Shown: positions 1 to 8,316, counted from the stretch's first letter. The stretch is DNA of 9,664 bases from Chloroflexota bacterium (GCA_019240175.1 JAFAYS010000677.1:1-9664); one strand, 5' to 3'. The notes: generated by a model from the sequence alone, not told the origin. Made by a program: numbers and translations.

Positions 1-1
1 C

Positions 2-760
2 GCTGGCGGTACGGTCGGCCTAGCGCAGTTCGTCAACGAGCACAAAGGCAATCCGCACCAGATGATGGTTGCCGGCCTGGTGATGGTCGGCGCGATCCAA
101 ACCAACAATGCCCCGGTCACACTGGATCAGGTCACGCCGTTGGCTGCGCTCACGTCGGAGGCTGAAGGCATTGTAGTGCCCACCGACTCCAAGTACCAGA
201 AGCTCGAAGACCTGATCGCCGACTTTAAGGCGAATCCCACCAGCATTAGCTGGGGCGGCGGCTCGGCTGGCGGCACCGATCATATTTTGGTTGGCTTGCT
301 GGCCAAAGCTGCGGGCGTCGATCCAACGCAGATCAACTACGTCGCACACTCGGGCGGCGGCGAAGCTCTGGCCGCGATCTTATCGGGCGCGGTGACTGCT
401 GGCGTGTCGGGCGTTTCCGAGTTCCGCGAGCAAGCGACTGCCGGCAAACTGCGCTTCCTGGCCGTGTCGGGCGAACAAAAGGTCGAGGGCATCGACGCGC
501 CGACGATCAAAGAGGCCGGGCTGGACGTAGCGCTGGAAAACTGGCGCGCCGTGTGGGGGCCATCCGATCTTTCTGCGGAGCAGCGCGCGGCTGCGGTTGC
601 CGCGATCGAAAAAATGCACGGCACCGACGAGTGGAAGCAGGCGCTTGAGCAGAACGGCTGGGGCGACTTTTTCAAGTCCGGCGATGAGTTCAGCTCTTAC
701 CTGACCAGCGAGCGCAGCCGCATCGAAGGCATTCTACGCGACATCGGGCTTGTGCAATGA
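2..760 (+). CDS. tctC: Tripartite tricarboxylate transporter substrate-binding protein TctC (Bug family), 5'-truncated
   Basis: The reading frame is open from base 2, so the gene begins before the window; 252 residues are present. Family members are about 320 residues, so roughly 70 N-terminal residues, including the expected signal or lipoprotein peptide, are missing. What is seen: an LDQVTPLAAL stretch, the glycine-rich segment GGGSAGGTDH of the ligand pocket, an AHSGGGEALAAILSG segment, and the C-terminal NWRAVWGP motif typical of Bug/TctC proteins, followed by a helical C-terminus. Known for the family: extracytoplasmic capture of carboxylates such as citrate, tartrate or aromatic acids, and delivery to TctA/TctB. 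The substrate cannot be read from the sequence. The stop TGA shares an ATGA with the start of tctB, so the two are very likely translationally coupled in one operon. Confidence 0.93.
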   Translation, partial: AGGTVGLAQFVNEHKGNPHQMMVAGLVMVGAIQTNNAPVTLDQVTPLAALTSEAEGIVVPTDSKYQKLEDLIADFKANPTSISWGGGSAGGTDHILVGLLAKAAGVDPTQINYVAHSGGGEALAAILSGAVTAGVSGVSEFREQATAGKLRFLAVSGEQKVEGIDAPTIKEAGLDVALENWRAVWGPSDLSAEQRAAAVAAIEKMHGTDEWKQALEQNGWGDFFKSGDEFSSYLTSERSRIEGILRDIGLVQ

Positions 761-1263
761 GCGCGGATCATGATCAAAGCCCCGGCGCGGGTCGGCTTGG
801 CCCGCGCCTCGTGGCGGTAGTGCTGCTGGCGCTCGGCCTGCTGATCTTCGTCCAAACATTCAGCATTCGCCAGGGCGGCGGCTATAGCGCCATCGGCCCG
901 CGCTTCTTCCCGCTGCTCGTGGCGATTGGCCTGCTGCTGCTGAGCGGGCTGTTTCTGGCGCGGACAACAATCCGGCCTGATGAAGATTTGATGCAGCAGT
1001 CGGCGGATGAAGAAGCGGCAACGCACTGGCCGACCGTGGGACTCGTGGCGCTGGCGCTGGTGGTCTACGCGGTCGCGCTTGGACCGCTGGGCTATATCCT
1101 GGCCACGGTGCTGTTCTTTCCGGTCGTCGCGCGATTTTTGGGCAGCACGCGTCCCGTGCGCGATATTATCATCGCGCTGGTGATCAGTGTTGTGATCTAC
1201 GAAGGGTTTACCCGCGCGCTGGGTGTGCGTCTGCCTGCCGGATTACTTCAAGGCATCGTGTAA
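757..1263 (+). CDS. tctB: Tripartite tricarboxylate transporter small membrane subunit TctB
   Basis: 168 residues, the usual size for TctB. Hydrophobic segments lie at about residues 17-35, 49-68, 93-127 (probably two closely spaced helices) and 136-151, which fits the four-helix small subunit. The GPRFFP motif at 47-52, at the start of the second helix, is characteristic of the family, as is the GYILAT-like stretch near 112. Known role: a poorly conserved membrane partner of TctA in the inner membrane, needed for secondary, ion-driven uptake of the acid bound by TctC. The start codon overlaps the tctC stop (ATGA) and has no strong ribosome binding site of its own, which suggests coupling. 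The stop lies 13 bases before the chosen tctA start. The assignment rests on hydrophobicity, size, the motif and position between tctC and tctA. Confidence 0.9.
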   Translation: MSADHDQSPGAGRLGPRLVAVVLLALGLLIFVQTFSIRQGGGYSAIGPRFFPLLVAIGLLLLSGLFLARTTIRPDEDLMQQSADEEAATHWPTVGLVALALVVYAVALGPLGYILATVLFFPVVARFLGSTRPVRDIIIALVISVVIYEGFTRALGVRLPAGLLQGIV

Positions 1264-1276
1264 ACGCGAGGCGACT

Positions 1277-2815
1277 ATGGACGTGCTAGGCAACCTCCTC
1301 GCAGGCTTCGCCACGGCGCTCAGCCCGACGAACCTGCTGCTGGCCGCGATCGGTGTGACACTTGGGACGCTGGTCGGGGTGTTGCCGGGGATCGGCCCGG
1401 CGCTCACGGTTGCGCTGCTGTTGCCGCTGACCTATAACTTCGATCCAGTCGGCGCATTTATTATGTTTGCCGGCATCTACTACGGCGGCATGTATGGCGG
1501 CTCGACAACCTCGATCTTGCTGAACACACCCGGCGAATCAGCCTCGGTGGCAACCACGCTTGAAGGCTTTCAAATGGCCAAGAGCGGGCGCGGCGGCGCG
1601 GCGCTGGCAACGGCGGCGATCGGCTCATTCATCGCGGGTACGATCTCGACACTCTTGATCACGTTTGTCGCGCCGGTTGTCGCGGATGTCGCGCTGTTGT
1701 TCCAGCCTGCCGATTATTTTGCGCTCACCGTGCTGGCGTTTGTCAGCGTGACGGCGCTGGTTGGCCGATCGCTGCTACGTGGGCTGATCAGTCTGTTCAT
1801 CGGCTTATTTATGGGGCTGATGGGCATTGACGTGCTGAGCGGACAAACGCGCTTCACCTTTGGCTTGCCGCAACTGCTCGACGGCATCGACATTGTGGTG
1901 GTGGCGGTCGGTCTGTTTGCCGTGGGAGAGGCGCTGTATGTCGCGTCGCGGCTGCGGCACGATCGCGAGGAGATTGTGCCGATTCGCGGCAGCATCTGGA
2001 TGACGCGCGAAGAGTGGCGGCGCTCGTGGCGGCCCTGGCTGCGCGGCACGCTGATCGGCTTTCCACTCGGCGCGCTGCCGGCAGGCGGAGCCGAAATTCC
2101 AACCTTCTTGAGCTACAGCTTAGAAAAACGCTTGTCGAAGCATAAAGCCGAGTGGGGGCGCGGCGCGATCGAGGGCGTGGCCGGGCCGGAAGCGGCCAAC
2201 AATGCGGCGTTTTCCGGGGTGCTCGTGCCGCTGCTAACGCTCGGCCTGCCGACCTCGGCAACCGCTGCGATTTTGCTGGTCGCTTTTCAAATCTACAATC
2301 TGCAGCCTGGGCCGCTCCTGTTCACCAACGCGTCCGATCTGGTCTGGGGCTTGATCGCGAGCCTTTATATCGGCAATGTGATGCTGCTGATCCTGAACTT
2401 GCCGCTGATTCGCATCTGGATCAAGATTCTGGCCATCCCGCGATCGCTGCTCTACGCAGGCATTTTGGTCTTTGCAACGCTGGGCGTGTACAGCATTGCC
2501 AACGACATGATCGATGTGCTGGTGATGTACGCGATTGGCGTGGTCGGCTTTTTCATGCGGCGCTATGATTTTCCGGTTGGGCCAACGGTGCTCGGCGTGA
2601 TCTTGATGCCGCTGGCCGAGGCGCAGTTCCGGCGCGCCCTATCGATCAGCCAGGGCAATCTGGCAGTCTTTGTCACGCGCCCGCTGTCGCTGACGATTCT
2701 GCTGGCGGCGCTGGCAGCGCTCGTGCTGCCATATCTCCCGGCGCTGATCGCACGGCTGCGTGGACAACATCCGCAGCAAGGGCGGCTGGTATTCGGCGAA
2801 GGCAAAGAAGATTAA
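1277..2815 (+). CDS. tctA: Tripartite tricarboxylate transporter large membrane subunit TctA
   Basis: 512 residues, very hydrophobic, matching the usual 500-residue TctA. The frame also has an upstream ATG at 1223, but that lies inside tctB. The ATG at 1277 is chosen because it has a GAGGCG-type ribosome binding site at about 1268-1273 and gives a family-like N-terminus (MDVLGNLLAGF). The two internally related halves show the signature motifs. In the first, GVLPGIGPAL is at 34-43 and IYYGGMYGGSTTSILLN at 67-83. In the second, GALPAGGAEIPTFLSY is at 265-280, IEGVAGPEAANNA at 298-310 and LTLGLP at 320-325. These asparagine/glycine/proline loops are thought to line the transport path. It acts in the cytoplasmic membrane with TctB and TctC. 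No sensor kinase or response regulator of the TctDE kind lies downstream; the upstream side is not visible. Confidence 0.96.
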   Translation: MDVLGNLLAGFATALSPTNLLLAAIGVTLGTLVGVLPGIGPALTVALLLPLTYNFDPVGAFIMFAGIYYGGMYGGSTTSILLNTPGESASVATTLEGFQMAKSGRGGAALATAAIGSFIAGTISTLLITFVAPVVADVALLFQPADYFALTVLAFVSVTALVGRSLLRGLISLFIGLFMGLMGIDVLSGQTRFTFGLPQLLDGIDIVVVAVGLFAVGEALYVASRLRHDREEIVPIRGSIWMTREEWRRSWRPWLRGTLIGFPLGALPAGGAEIPTFLSYSLEKRLSKHKAEWGRGAIEGVAGPEAANNAAFSGVLVPLLTLGLPTSATAAILLVAFQIYNLQPGPLLFTNASDLVWGLIASLYIGNVMLLILNLPLIRIWIKILAIPRSLLYAGILVFATLGVYSIANDMIDVLVMYAIGVVGFFMRRYDFPVGPTVLGVILMPLAEAQFRRALSISQGNLAVFVTRPLSLTILLAALAALVLPYLPALIARLRGQHPQQGRLVFGEGKED

Positions 2816-2826
2816 GCTCGGCTGCG

Positions 2827-2842
2827 CGGGGCGATCGCTCCG
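2827..2842. other. GC-rich hairpin between convergent genes
   Basis: In the 68-base gap between the converging tctA and the GAF-STAS gene, CGGGGC and GCTCCG can form a 6-bp stem (one G-T wobble) around a GATC loop, with GCGATCGC at 2831-2838. CGGCTGC is repeated on both sides (2819-2825 and 2842-2848). No T-tract follows on either strand, so it is not a standard intrinsic terminator. It may slow converging transcription or be incidental to the high GC content. Confidence 0.25.
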
Positions 2843-2883
2843 GCTGCACGAAGATGGATCGGCGCACAAAGAATTGACGACGC

Positions 2884-3903
2884 TTAGACCGGCACGATTT
2901 GCAGGCCACGCTGCCGCAGCGCAAGCGCCACGCCGGCCTGGAGATCTGAGCGCGTGATGATCCCGCTGAGGTCCACGCCTAGCGACACCAGCGTATGCGC
3001 GACCTCGGGCTTGATCCCGACCAGCATACAGCTTGCGCCCAGCAGACGCGCCGCCTGTGTTACCTGGATAATATGATTGGCCACGCCGGTGTCGATCAGC
3101 GCGACACCCGTCACGTCCAGAATCACCACCGAGGATCGCTCGCGCTGGATACTGTACAGCACGGTCTCCATCAGCTGACCGGCGCGGCCCGTGTCGATGT
3201 TGCCGATCAGCGGCAACACCAGAATGCCATTGTAGACCGGAATCGCCGGCGTAGACAGCTCGCGCACGGTTTCCAGCAGGCGCTGCTGCACGATCGCGGC
3301 GGCCTCCAGCTCTTCGATCTGGCGCTGGCGCTCGCTGTCGTCTTTGATGCGGGTGAGCGTTGAGGTGAGCTGCATAGCAAACAAGCTCAGCAGCGTCAGC
3401 TCCTCGTCGGGCTGCATATCGTTATTGGTGCCCACGCCGATCACGCCGAGGATCCGTGAGGACGATCCAAACGGCACCTGCACAGCAGAGCGCAGCTTGG
3501 TATCCTGCGCATCATCGCCCCAGCCCTCTTCCTCAGCCACAGCAACCGCATCGATCACGACGTTGGGATGTCCGCTCAGCGCCACGCGCACCAGATCATG
3601 GTCGGAGTCCAGGGGAAAAACCAGCGTTTGGGGCGTATCGTCAAGCAGGCCGATGCCGGCACCGGAGCGGCCACGCAGCACACCGGCAGAACGATCGATC
3701 AGCGCAATCAATGCATTGGCATAGCCAATCTGTTGGACCAGCCCATCGACGGTAATCTGGAACGCCTGCGCCTCTGTGTCTGCCCGCATAAGCTCTTCGC
3801 CAATGCGGTACAGCGCAACCACACGGTCGAGCGACACGCGAATATCGCCCGTAGCTGATGAGCGTTCGGGAAGCAACGATACAGGCAAGGATGAAGCGAT
3901 CAT
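2884..3903 (-). CDS. RsbR-type stressosome regulator with GAF and STAS domains
   Basis: 339 residues. The ATG at 3903 is preceded by TGGAGGC with GGAGG 5 bases from the start, a strong site that fixes the start. A GAF-like sensor domain spans about residues 28-182, ending in the usual VPFGSSSRILGVIGVG and DEELTLLSLFAMQL segments. A short charged linker, probably coiled coil, lies at 183-212, followed by a STAS domain at about 214-330. The STAS part closely follows B. subtilis RsbR paralogues: IDTGRA with Thr238 and IDTGVA with Thr272 lie 34 residues apart, the same spacing as RsbR Thr171 and Thr205 phosphorylated by RsbT. Known for the family: assembly with RsbS into cytoplasmic stressosomes that sense stress and release the kinase RsbT. 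Neither rsbS nor rsbT is in this window, so the partner is unknown. The ligand of the GAF domain is not predictable. Confidence 0.9.
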   Translation of the reverse strand: MIASSLPVSLLPERSSATGDIRVSLDRVVALYRIGEELMRADTEAQAFQITVDGLVQQIGYANALIALIDRSAGVLRGRSGAGIGLLDDTPQTLVFPLDSDHDLVRVALSGHPNVVIDAVAVAEEEGWGDDAQDTKLRSAVQVPFGSSSRILGVIGVGTNNDMQPDEELTLLSLFAMQLTSTLTRIKDDSERQRQIEELEAAAIVQQRLLETVRELSTPAIPVYNGILVLPLIGNIDTGRAGQLMETVLYSIQRERSSVVILDVTGVALIDTGVANHIIQVTQAARLLGASCMLVGIKPEVAHTLVSLGVDLSGIITRSDLQAGVALALRQRGLQIVPV

Positions 3904-3930
3904 GGAAGCCTCCAGAGGTCCAGATAGAGC

Positions 3931-3959
3931 ATTGTAGCGCAGGATTTAGACGATCTCAA
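3931..3959 (-). promoter_or_regulatory. Sigma-70-type promoter of the GAF-STAS gene
   Basis: Read on the minus strand, TTGAGA (3959-3954) is followed after 17 bases by TACAAT (3936-3931). Each box differs from consensus at one position. Transcription would begin near 3924, leaving a leader of about 20 bases that contains the GGAGG site. A second TATAAT exists on this strand at 3984-3979 without a good -35 box and could be an alternative start. Confidence 0.6.
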
Positions 3960-3996
3960 TTGCCCTTAATCCCGAACAATTATAGGAACTTCGCTG

Positions 3997-4011
3997 GTAG
4001 CACTGTAGCAC
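3997..4011. repeat. Direct repeat GTAGCAC x2 upstream of the typA -10
   Basis: GTAGCAC occurs at 3997-4003 and again at 4005-4011, separated by one T, giving an 8-base period. It covers the region where the missing -35 box of the typA promoter would sit. A protein site there could activate or block the promoter; chance is also possible given the short unit. Confidence 0.3.
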
Positions 4012-4017
4012 ACGGCG

Positions 4018-4026
4018 TGGTATAAT
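4018..4026 (+). promoter_or_regulatory. Extended -10 promoter for typA
   Basis: TGGTATAAT gives a perfect TATAAT (4021-4026) with the upstream TGn extension. No TTGACA-like box is found 16-18 bases upstream, as is usual for extended -10 promoters. Start of transcription is predicted near 4033, giving a leader of about 127 bases before the typA start codon. It is divergent from the GAF-STAS promoter about 60 bases away. Confidence 0.6.
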
Positions 4027-4033
4027 ATACACC

Positions 4034-4061
4034 GGCAGCACAAGGCTGCCCATCTTTGTGC
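4034..4061 (+). promoter_or_regulatory. Two mutually exclusive hairpins in the typA leader
   Basis: GGCAGC (4034-4039) can pair with GCTGCC (4045-4050) around a 5-base loop. Alternatively GCACAAGG (4038-4045) can pair with CTTTGTGC (4054-4061) as 8 bp with one G-U. The two overlap and cannot form together. They lie directly upstream of an intrinsic terminator. A further weak pairing of CGGCA (4033-4037) with TGCCG (4080-4084) would disrupt that terminator. This looks like leader regulation, but no known riboswitch class is recognised. Confidence 0.35.
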
Positions 4062-4069
4062 CTTTTGCC

Positions 4070-4093
4070 CTCGGCCCTGTGCCGAGTTTTTTT
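4070..4093 (+). terminator. Intrinsic terminator inside the typA leader
   Basis: CTCGGC (4070-4075), loop CCTGT, GCCGAG (4081-4086), followed at once by seven T residues (4087-4093). The polarity is + strand: there is no A-tract on the other side to serve the divergent gene. No + strand gene ends nearby, since tctA stops at 2815 and the gene between is antisense. It therefore lies between the predicted typA promoter and typA itself and would have to be read through for expression, or a further promoter must lie in 4094-4159. Confidence 0.65.
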
Positions 4094-4159
4094 AATGATA
4101 CGTGTGTGGGAACTGCTACGAATCTGCCCTCCTGGACACGTACGATCGTAATCATCAGT

Positions 4160-5983
<1,824 letters not shown>

Positions 5984-5986
<3 letters not shown>

Positions 5987-6018
5987 CGAGAGAACCTAGA
6001 ACCCAGAACCTAGAACCT
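5984..6018 (+). repeat. Four tandem AGAACCY heptamers starting at the typA stop codon
   Basis: From the stop codon the sequence runs TAACGAG, then AGAACCT, AGAACCC, AGAACCT, AGAACCT (5991-6018) without gaps, followed by degenerate units such as AACGAAC and AGAGAAC to about 6035. A block with the same TAACGA start and the same four-heptamer layout lies in inverted orientation at the stop codon of the aldehyde dehydrogenase (6736-6770). Over the 34 bases that follow each stop-codon T the two differ at only three positions by hand alignment. Confidence 0.85.
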
Positions 6019-6049
6019 AACGAACAAGAGAACAAAATAGAGCGAAGAG

Positions 6050-6103
6050 TCGAGGATCAAGAACGAGAGCGAGCAAGCTCAATGTCTTGATCCTCGATTT
6101 TTT
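6050..6103 (+). terminator. Strong intrinsic terminator downstream of typA
   Basis: TCGAGGATCAAGA (6050-6062) pairs perfectly with TCTTGATCCTCGA (6085-6097), a 13-bp stem, followed by six T residues (6098-6103). The 22-base loop may hold a small inner stem, GAGC (6067-6070) with GCTC (6077-6080). This ends typA transcription and separates it from the orphan ORF that follows. Confidence 0.85.
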
Positions 6104-6179
6104 GGATTGCGTAGGATTCTCTTGAAAATTGAGACGCAAAGGGCTATTTCAGTCCGCTTTTTGTCTGCACGGTGGAAGC

Positions 6180-6602
6180 ATGCTCAGAAAGATATTTAAC
6201 AAGATTCGTCTCCTGATCATAGGCTGGAGCAGAAAGGATCAGCATAGGCTTCCGTCGCACCAGGAGTCGTTCCTAGGGTACTTAAGGGCCAGCCACGTAC
6301 ACGTGTTTGATCGGACAGAGCTTAATGAAATTCTACTGAGTATCTATATCATCATTTGGCGAGCGGTTCGGGATCAGGCTGATACCTTAACCCTGACGAC
6401 CAATGCGTTCATATGGAGTCGCGCAGGCATCGCGATTGGTCATTTTGACACGACACCGAGTGGAGCGTGGAGCACGAGTTATGCGCAAGAATTTAAGAAA
6501 TTGCTTCAGCGTGATGAGAGGGTTCGGAACCATCTTCAACGCATACAAACGACGCCCGAAGCACACGTGTACCGCATTCTGATCGATTCATCTCAGGAGT
6601 AG
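6180..6602 (+). CDS. Unrecognised small protein, orphan ORF of lower GC content
   Basis: 140 residues from the ATG at 6180, which has a GGTGGA sequence just upstream; a TTG at 6129 would give 157 residues. No family is recognised. The N-terminus is basic and amphipathic (MLRKIFNKIRLLIIGW). A hydrophobic stretch lies at about 49-61 (LNEILLSIYIIIW), followed by a mixed region with GIAIGHFDTTPSGAWST, and a charged helical segment around 100-120. No signal peptide or clear transmembrane helix. Codon use differs from the neighbours, with AGA, ATA and TTA codons; hand count of 6181-6600 gives about 49% GC, against 62-68% in sampled typA lines. It stands alone between the typA terminator and a convergent gene, and the whole segment is bounded by inverted heptamer blocks. 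It could be a horizontally acquired gene, a decaying gene, or possibly not coding. Confidence 0.5.
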   Translation: MLRKIFNKIRLLIIGWSRKDQHRLPSHQESFLGYLRASHVHVFDRTELNEILLSIYIIIWRAVRDQADTLTLTTNAFIWSRAGIAIGHFDTTPSGAWSTSYAQEFKKLLQRDERVRNHLQRIQTTPEAHVYRILIDSSQE

Positions 6603-6652
6603 TCGGCAAAGTGAGGACGCTTGCTTGTGAAATCCTCCATATTGCCTGGATC

Positions 6653-6695
6653 GGCTTGAAAATCGCGAGGTCGATCGTTAATTCTCGATCAAGCC
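6653..6695. other. Two-part inverted repeat downstream of the orphan ORF
   Basis: GGCTTGA (6653-6659) is complementary to TCAAGCC (6689-6695), with an inner CGAG (6666-6669)/CTCG (6684-6687) pairing. No T-tract follows on either strand. It could serve as a weak terminator or 3'-end stabiliser for the orphan ORF. The rest of 6603-6712 shows nothing recognisable. Confidence 0.3.
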
Positions 6696-6712
6696 AATCT
6701 GCTTAAACACGA

Positions 6713-6767
6713 AGAACCTAGAACCTGGACATTTCCGGTTCTAGGTTCTAAGTTCTAGGTTCTTTCG
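6713..6767 (-). repeat. Heptamer repeat block forming a hairpin at the aldehyde dehydrogenase 3' end
   Basis: On the minus strand, four heptamers follow the stop codon region: AGAACCT, AGAACTT, AGAACCT, AGAACCG (6763 down to 6736). On the plus strand two AGAACCT units lie at 6713-6726. Together AGAACCTAGAACC (6713-6725) and GGTTCTAGGTTCT (6737-6749) form a perfect 13-bp stem with an 11-base loop. An alternative stem uses the outer minus-strand units (6752-6767) with one bulge. No long T-tract follows on the minus strand, so it is at best an imperfect terminator of the dehydrogenase gene; it may also stabilise the 3' end of the message. Confidence 0.75.
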
Positions 6768-8264
6768 TTACTCGGCGTTGTCGATCTGTGCGCGCTGGAG
6801 ACCGCCGCTGAAATCGACATAGATCGACTTCCACTCGCAGAACACGTCGAGCGCCTGTGTGCCGCCTTCGCGGTGACCGTTGCCCGTCGCCTTGGTGCCG
6901 CCGAAAGGCAGATGAATCTCAGCGCCGATCGTCGGGGCGTTGACGTAGACGATGCCGGTGTCGAGATCGCGCATGGCGCGGAAGGCCTGGTTGACGTCCT
7001 GCGTGTAGATCGAGGACGAGAGGCCGTACTTCACGCCGTTGGCGACCTCGATCGCCTCGTCCAGGCTGTCGACCGGGATGATCGCCGTGACCGGGCCGAA
7101 GATCTCCTCCTGGGCGATCCGCATCGAGGCCTTGACATCGCCGAAGATCGTGGGCTGGTGGAAGAAGCCGTACTGGTAATTGCCGTCGGTGAGCCGCTCG
7201 CCGCCCGTGACGACGGTCGCGCCCTCCTGCTTGCCGACCTCCACGTAGTCGCACACGATCTTGTACTGATCGGCGTTGATCGACGGGCCCATCGTCACGC
7301 CCTCGTCGAGACCGCTGCCGATCGTGATCGACTCGGCCTTGGCGGCCAGCTTGCGGCCCAGCTCATCGGCCACCGAGCGATGGGCGATCAGCCGCGACGA
7401 GGCGGTGCAGCGCTGGCCCGTGGTGCCGAACGCGCCCCAGACCACGCCCTCGACCACCAGATCCAGGTCGGCGTCGTCCATAACGATGATGCCGTTCTTG
7501 CCGCCCATCTCCAGCGACACATGCTTCATGGTCTCGGCGGCAACCTTGGTGATGTGCTGGCCGACAGCGGTCGAGCCGGTGAACGATACGACCTTGACGT
7601 CGGGATGGCGCACCAGCGGCTCGCCGGCCTCGGGGCCGTAGCCGGTGACGATATTGATCACACCTGGCGGCAGTCCGGCGTCGACAAGGCACTGCACAAA
7701 GTTATAGGTCGAGATCGGCGCGTCCTCGGCGGGCTTGATCACCACGGTGTTGCCCAGGATCAGCGCGGGCAGAATCTTCCACGACGGGATCGCCATCGGG
7801 AAGTTCCAGGGCGTGATCAGGCCACAAACGCCCAGCGGCACGCGCACGCTCATCTGAAACTTGTTCGGCATCTCCGAGGGCGTGGTCTGGCCGTAGAGCC
7901 GCCGGCCCTCGCCCGCGATGAAGTAGAGCATGTCGATCGCTTCTTGCACATCGCCGCGCGCCTCGGTGATTACCTTGCCCATCTCGCGGGTCATATCGCG
8001 GGCGGCCTGCTCTTTGCGCTGGCGCAGCAGCTCGGCGGCCTTGAACAAGATCTCGCCGCGCTTGGGAGCCGGCGTCAAGCGCCAGGACTCGTAGGCGCTC
8101 TTGGCGGCCTGCACAGCGGCGTCGATATCCTCGGCGTTCGACTGTTGAAACACGCCGACAACTTCGCGTGTATCCGCCGGATTCGTGCTTTCAAAGGTCT
8201 GACCGGTCACACTGGCGACCCACTCGCCGCCGATCAGGTTCTTGTAGGTCTGAGGCTCGGACAT
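6768..8264 (-). CDS. NAD(P)-dependent aldehyde dehydrogenase, possibly 2-oxoglutarate-semialdehyde type
   Basis: 498 residues, a typical soluble cytoplasmic aldehyde dehydrogenase that oxidises an aldehyde to its acid. The start ATG is preceded by AAGGAGGG with 7 bases between GGAGG and ATG, a very strong site. Catalytic elements are all present: Asn154 in TPWNFP, Lys177 in IKPAE for cofactor binding, FTGSTAVG at 228-235 of the Rossmann fold, general base Glu252 in LEMGGK, nucleophile Cys286 in GQRCTAS, and Glu387 in EEIFGP. The C-terminal features HLPFGGTKATGNGHREGG and ALDVFCEWKSIYVDFSG, with a final LQRAQID, recall the group that includes 2-oxoglutarate-semialdehyde and related semialdehyde dehydrogenases. 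That substrate guess is inference only. It is transcribed alone, divergent from the methyltransferase, and convergent with the orphan ORF. Long open frames on the opposite strand here are GC-driven shadows. Confidence 0.95.
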   Translation of the reverse strand: MSEPQTYKNLIGGEWVASVTGQTFESTNPADTREVVGVFQQSNAEDIDAAVQAAKSAYESWRLTPAPKRGEILFKAAELLRQRKEQAARDMTREMGKVITEARGDVQEAIDMLYFIAGEGRRLYGQTTPSEMPNKFQMSVRVPLGVCGLITPWNFPMAIPSWKILPALILGNTVVIKPAEDAPISTYNFVQCLVDAGLPPGVINIVTGYGPEAGEPLVRHPDVKVVSFTGSTAVGQHITKVAAETMKHVSLEMGGKNGIIVMDDADLDLVVEGVVWGAFGTTGQRCTASSRLIAHRSVADELGRKLAAKAESITIGSGLDEGVTMGPSINADQYKIVCDYVEVGKQEGATVVTGGERLTDGNYQYGFFHQPTIFGDVKASMRIAQEEIFGPVTAIIPVDSLDEAIEVANGVKYGLSSSIYTQDVNQAFRAMRDLDTGIVYVNAPTIGAEIHLPFGGTKATGNGHREGGTQALDVFCEWKSIYVDFSGGLQRAQIDNAE

Positions 8265-8307
8265 CAGTGTCCCTCCTTATGGTTAGTTGAGTGAAAATCC
8301 GCTAGCG

Positions 8308-8316
8308 ATTATAGCA
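8308..8316 (-). promoter_or_regulatory. Extended -10 promoter of the aldehyde dehydrogenase gene
   Basis: On the minus strand the sequence reads TGCTATAAT: a perfect TATAAT (8313-8308) with a TGn extension. No good -35 box is seen at 16-18 bases. The start would be near 8301, giving a leader of about 37 bases containing AAGGAGGG. An inverted AGCAC (8313-8317)/GTGCT (8334-8338) pair spans the -10 to -35 region and could be an operator. Confidence 0.6.

Noticed and set aside
1223..1276. An ATG at 1223 as the start of TctA
   Set aside because: It lies inside tctB, lacks a good ribosome binding site and adds 18 non-family residues; the ATG at 1277 fits spacing and family length.
2831..2838. GCGATCGC as a highly iterated palindrome like cyanobacterial HIP1
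   Set aside because: Only one clear copy was noticed by eye in the window, too few to claim iteration; GATCG is simply common in this base composition.
4058..4159. An upstream GTG start extending TypA by 34 residues
   Set aside because: The extension would be encoded by the hairpin and T-tract of an intrinsic terminator and has no counterpart in known TypA proteins, which start just before RNIAIIAHVDHGK.
6873..8294. A 473-codon open frame on the + strand opposite the aldehyde dehydrogenase
   Set aside because: Its translation is rich in Asp, Arg, His, Leu and Val in a repetitive way typical of the antisense of a GC-rich gene, while the minus-strand frame has every catalytic motif of the aldehyde dehydrogenase family and a strong ribosome binding site.
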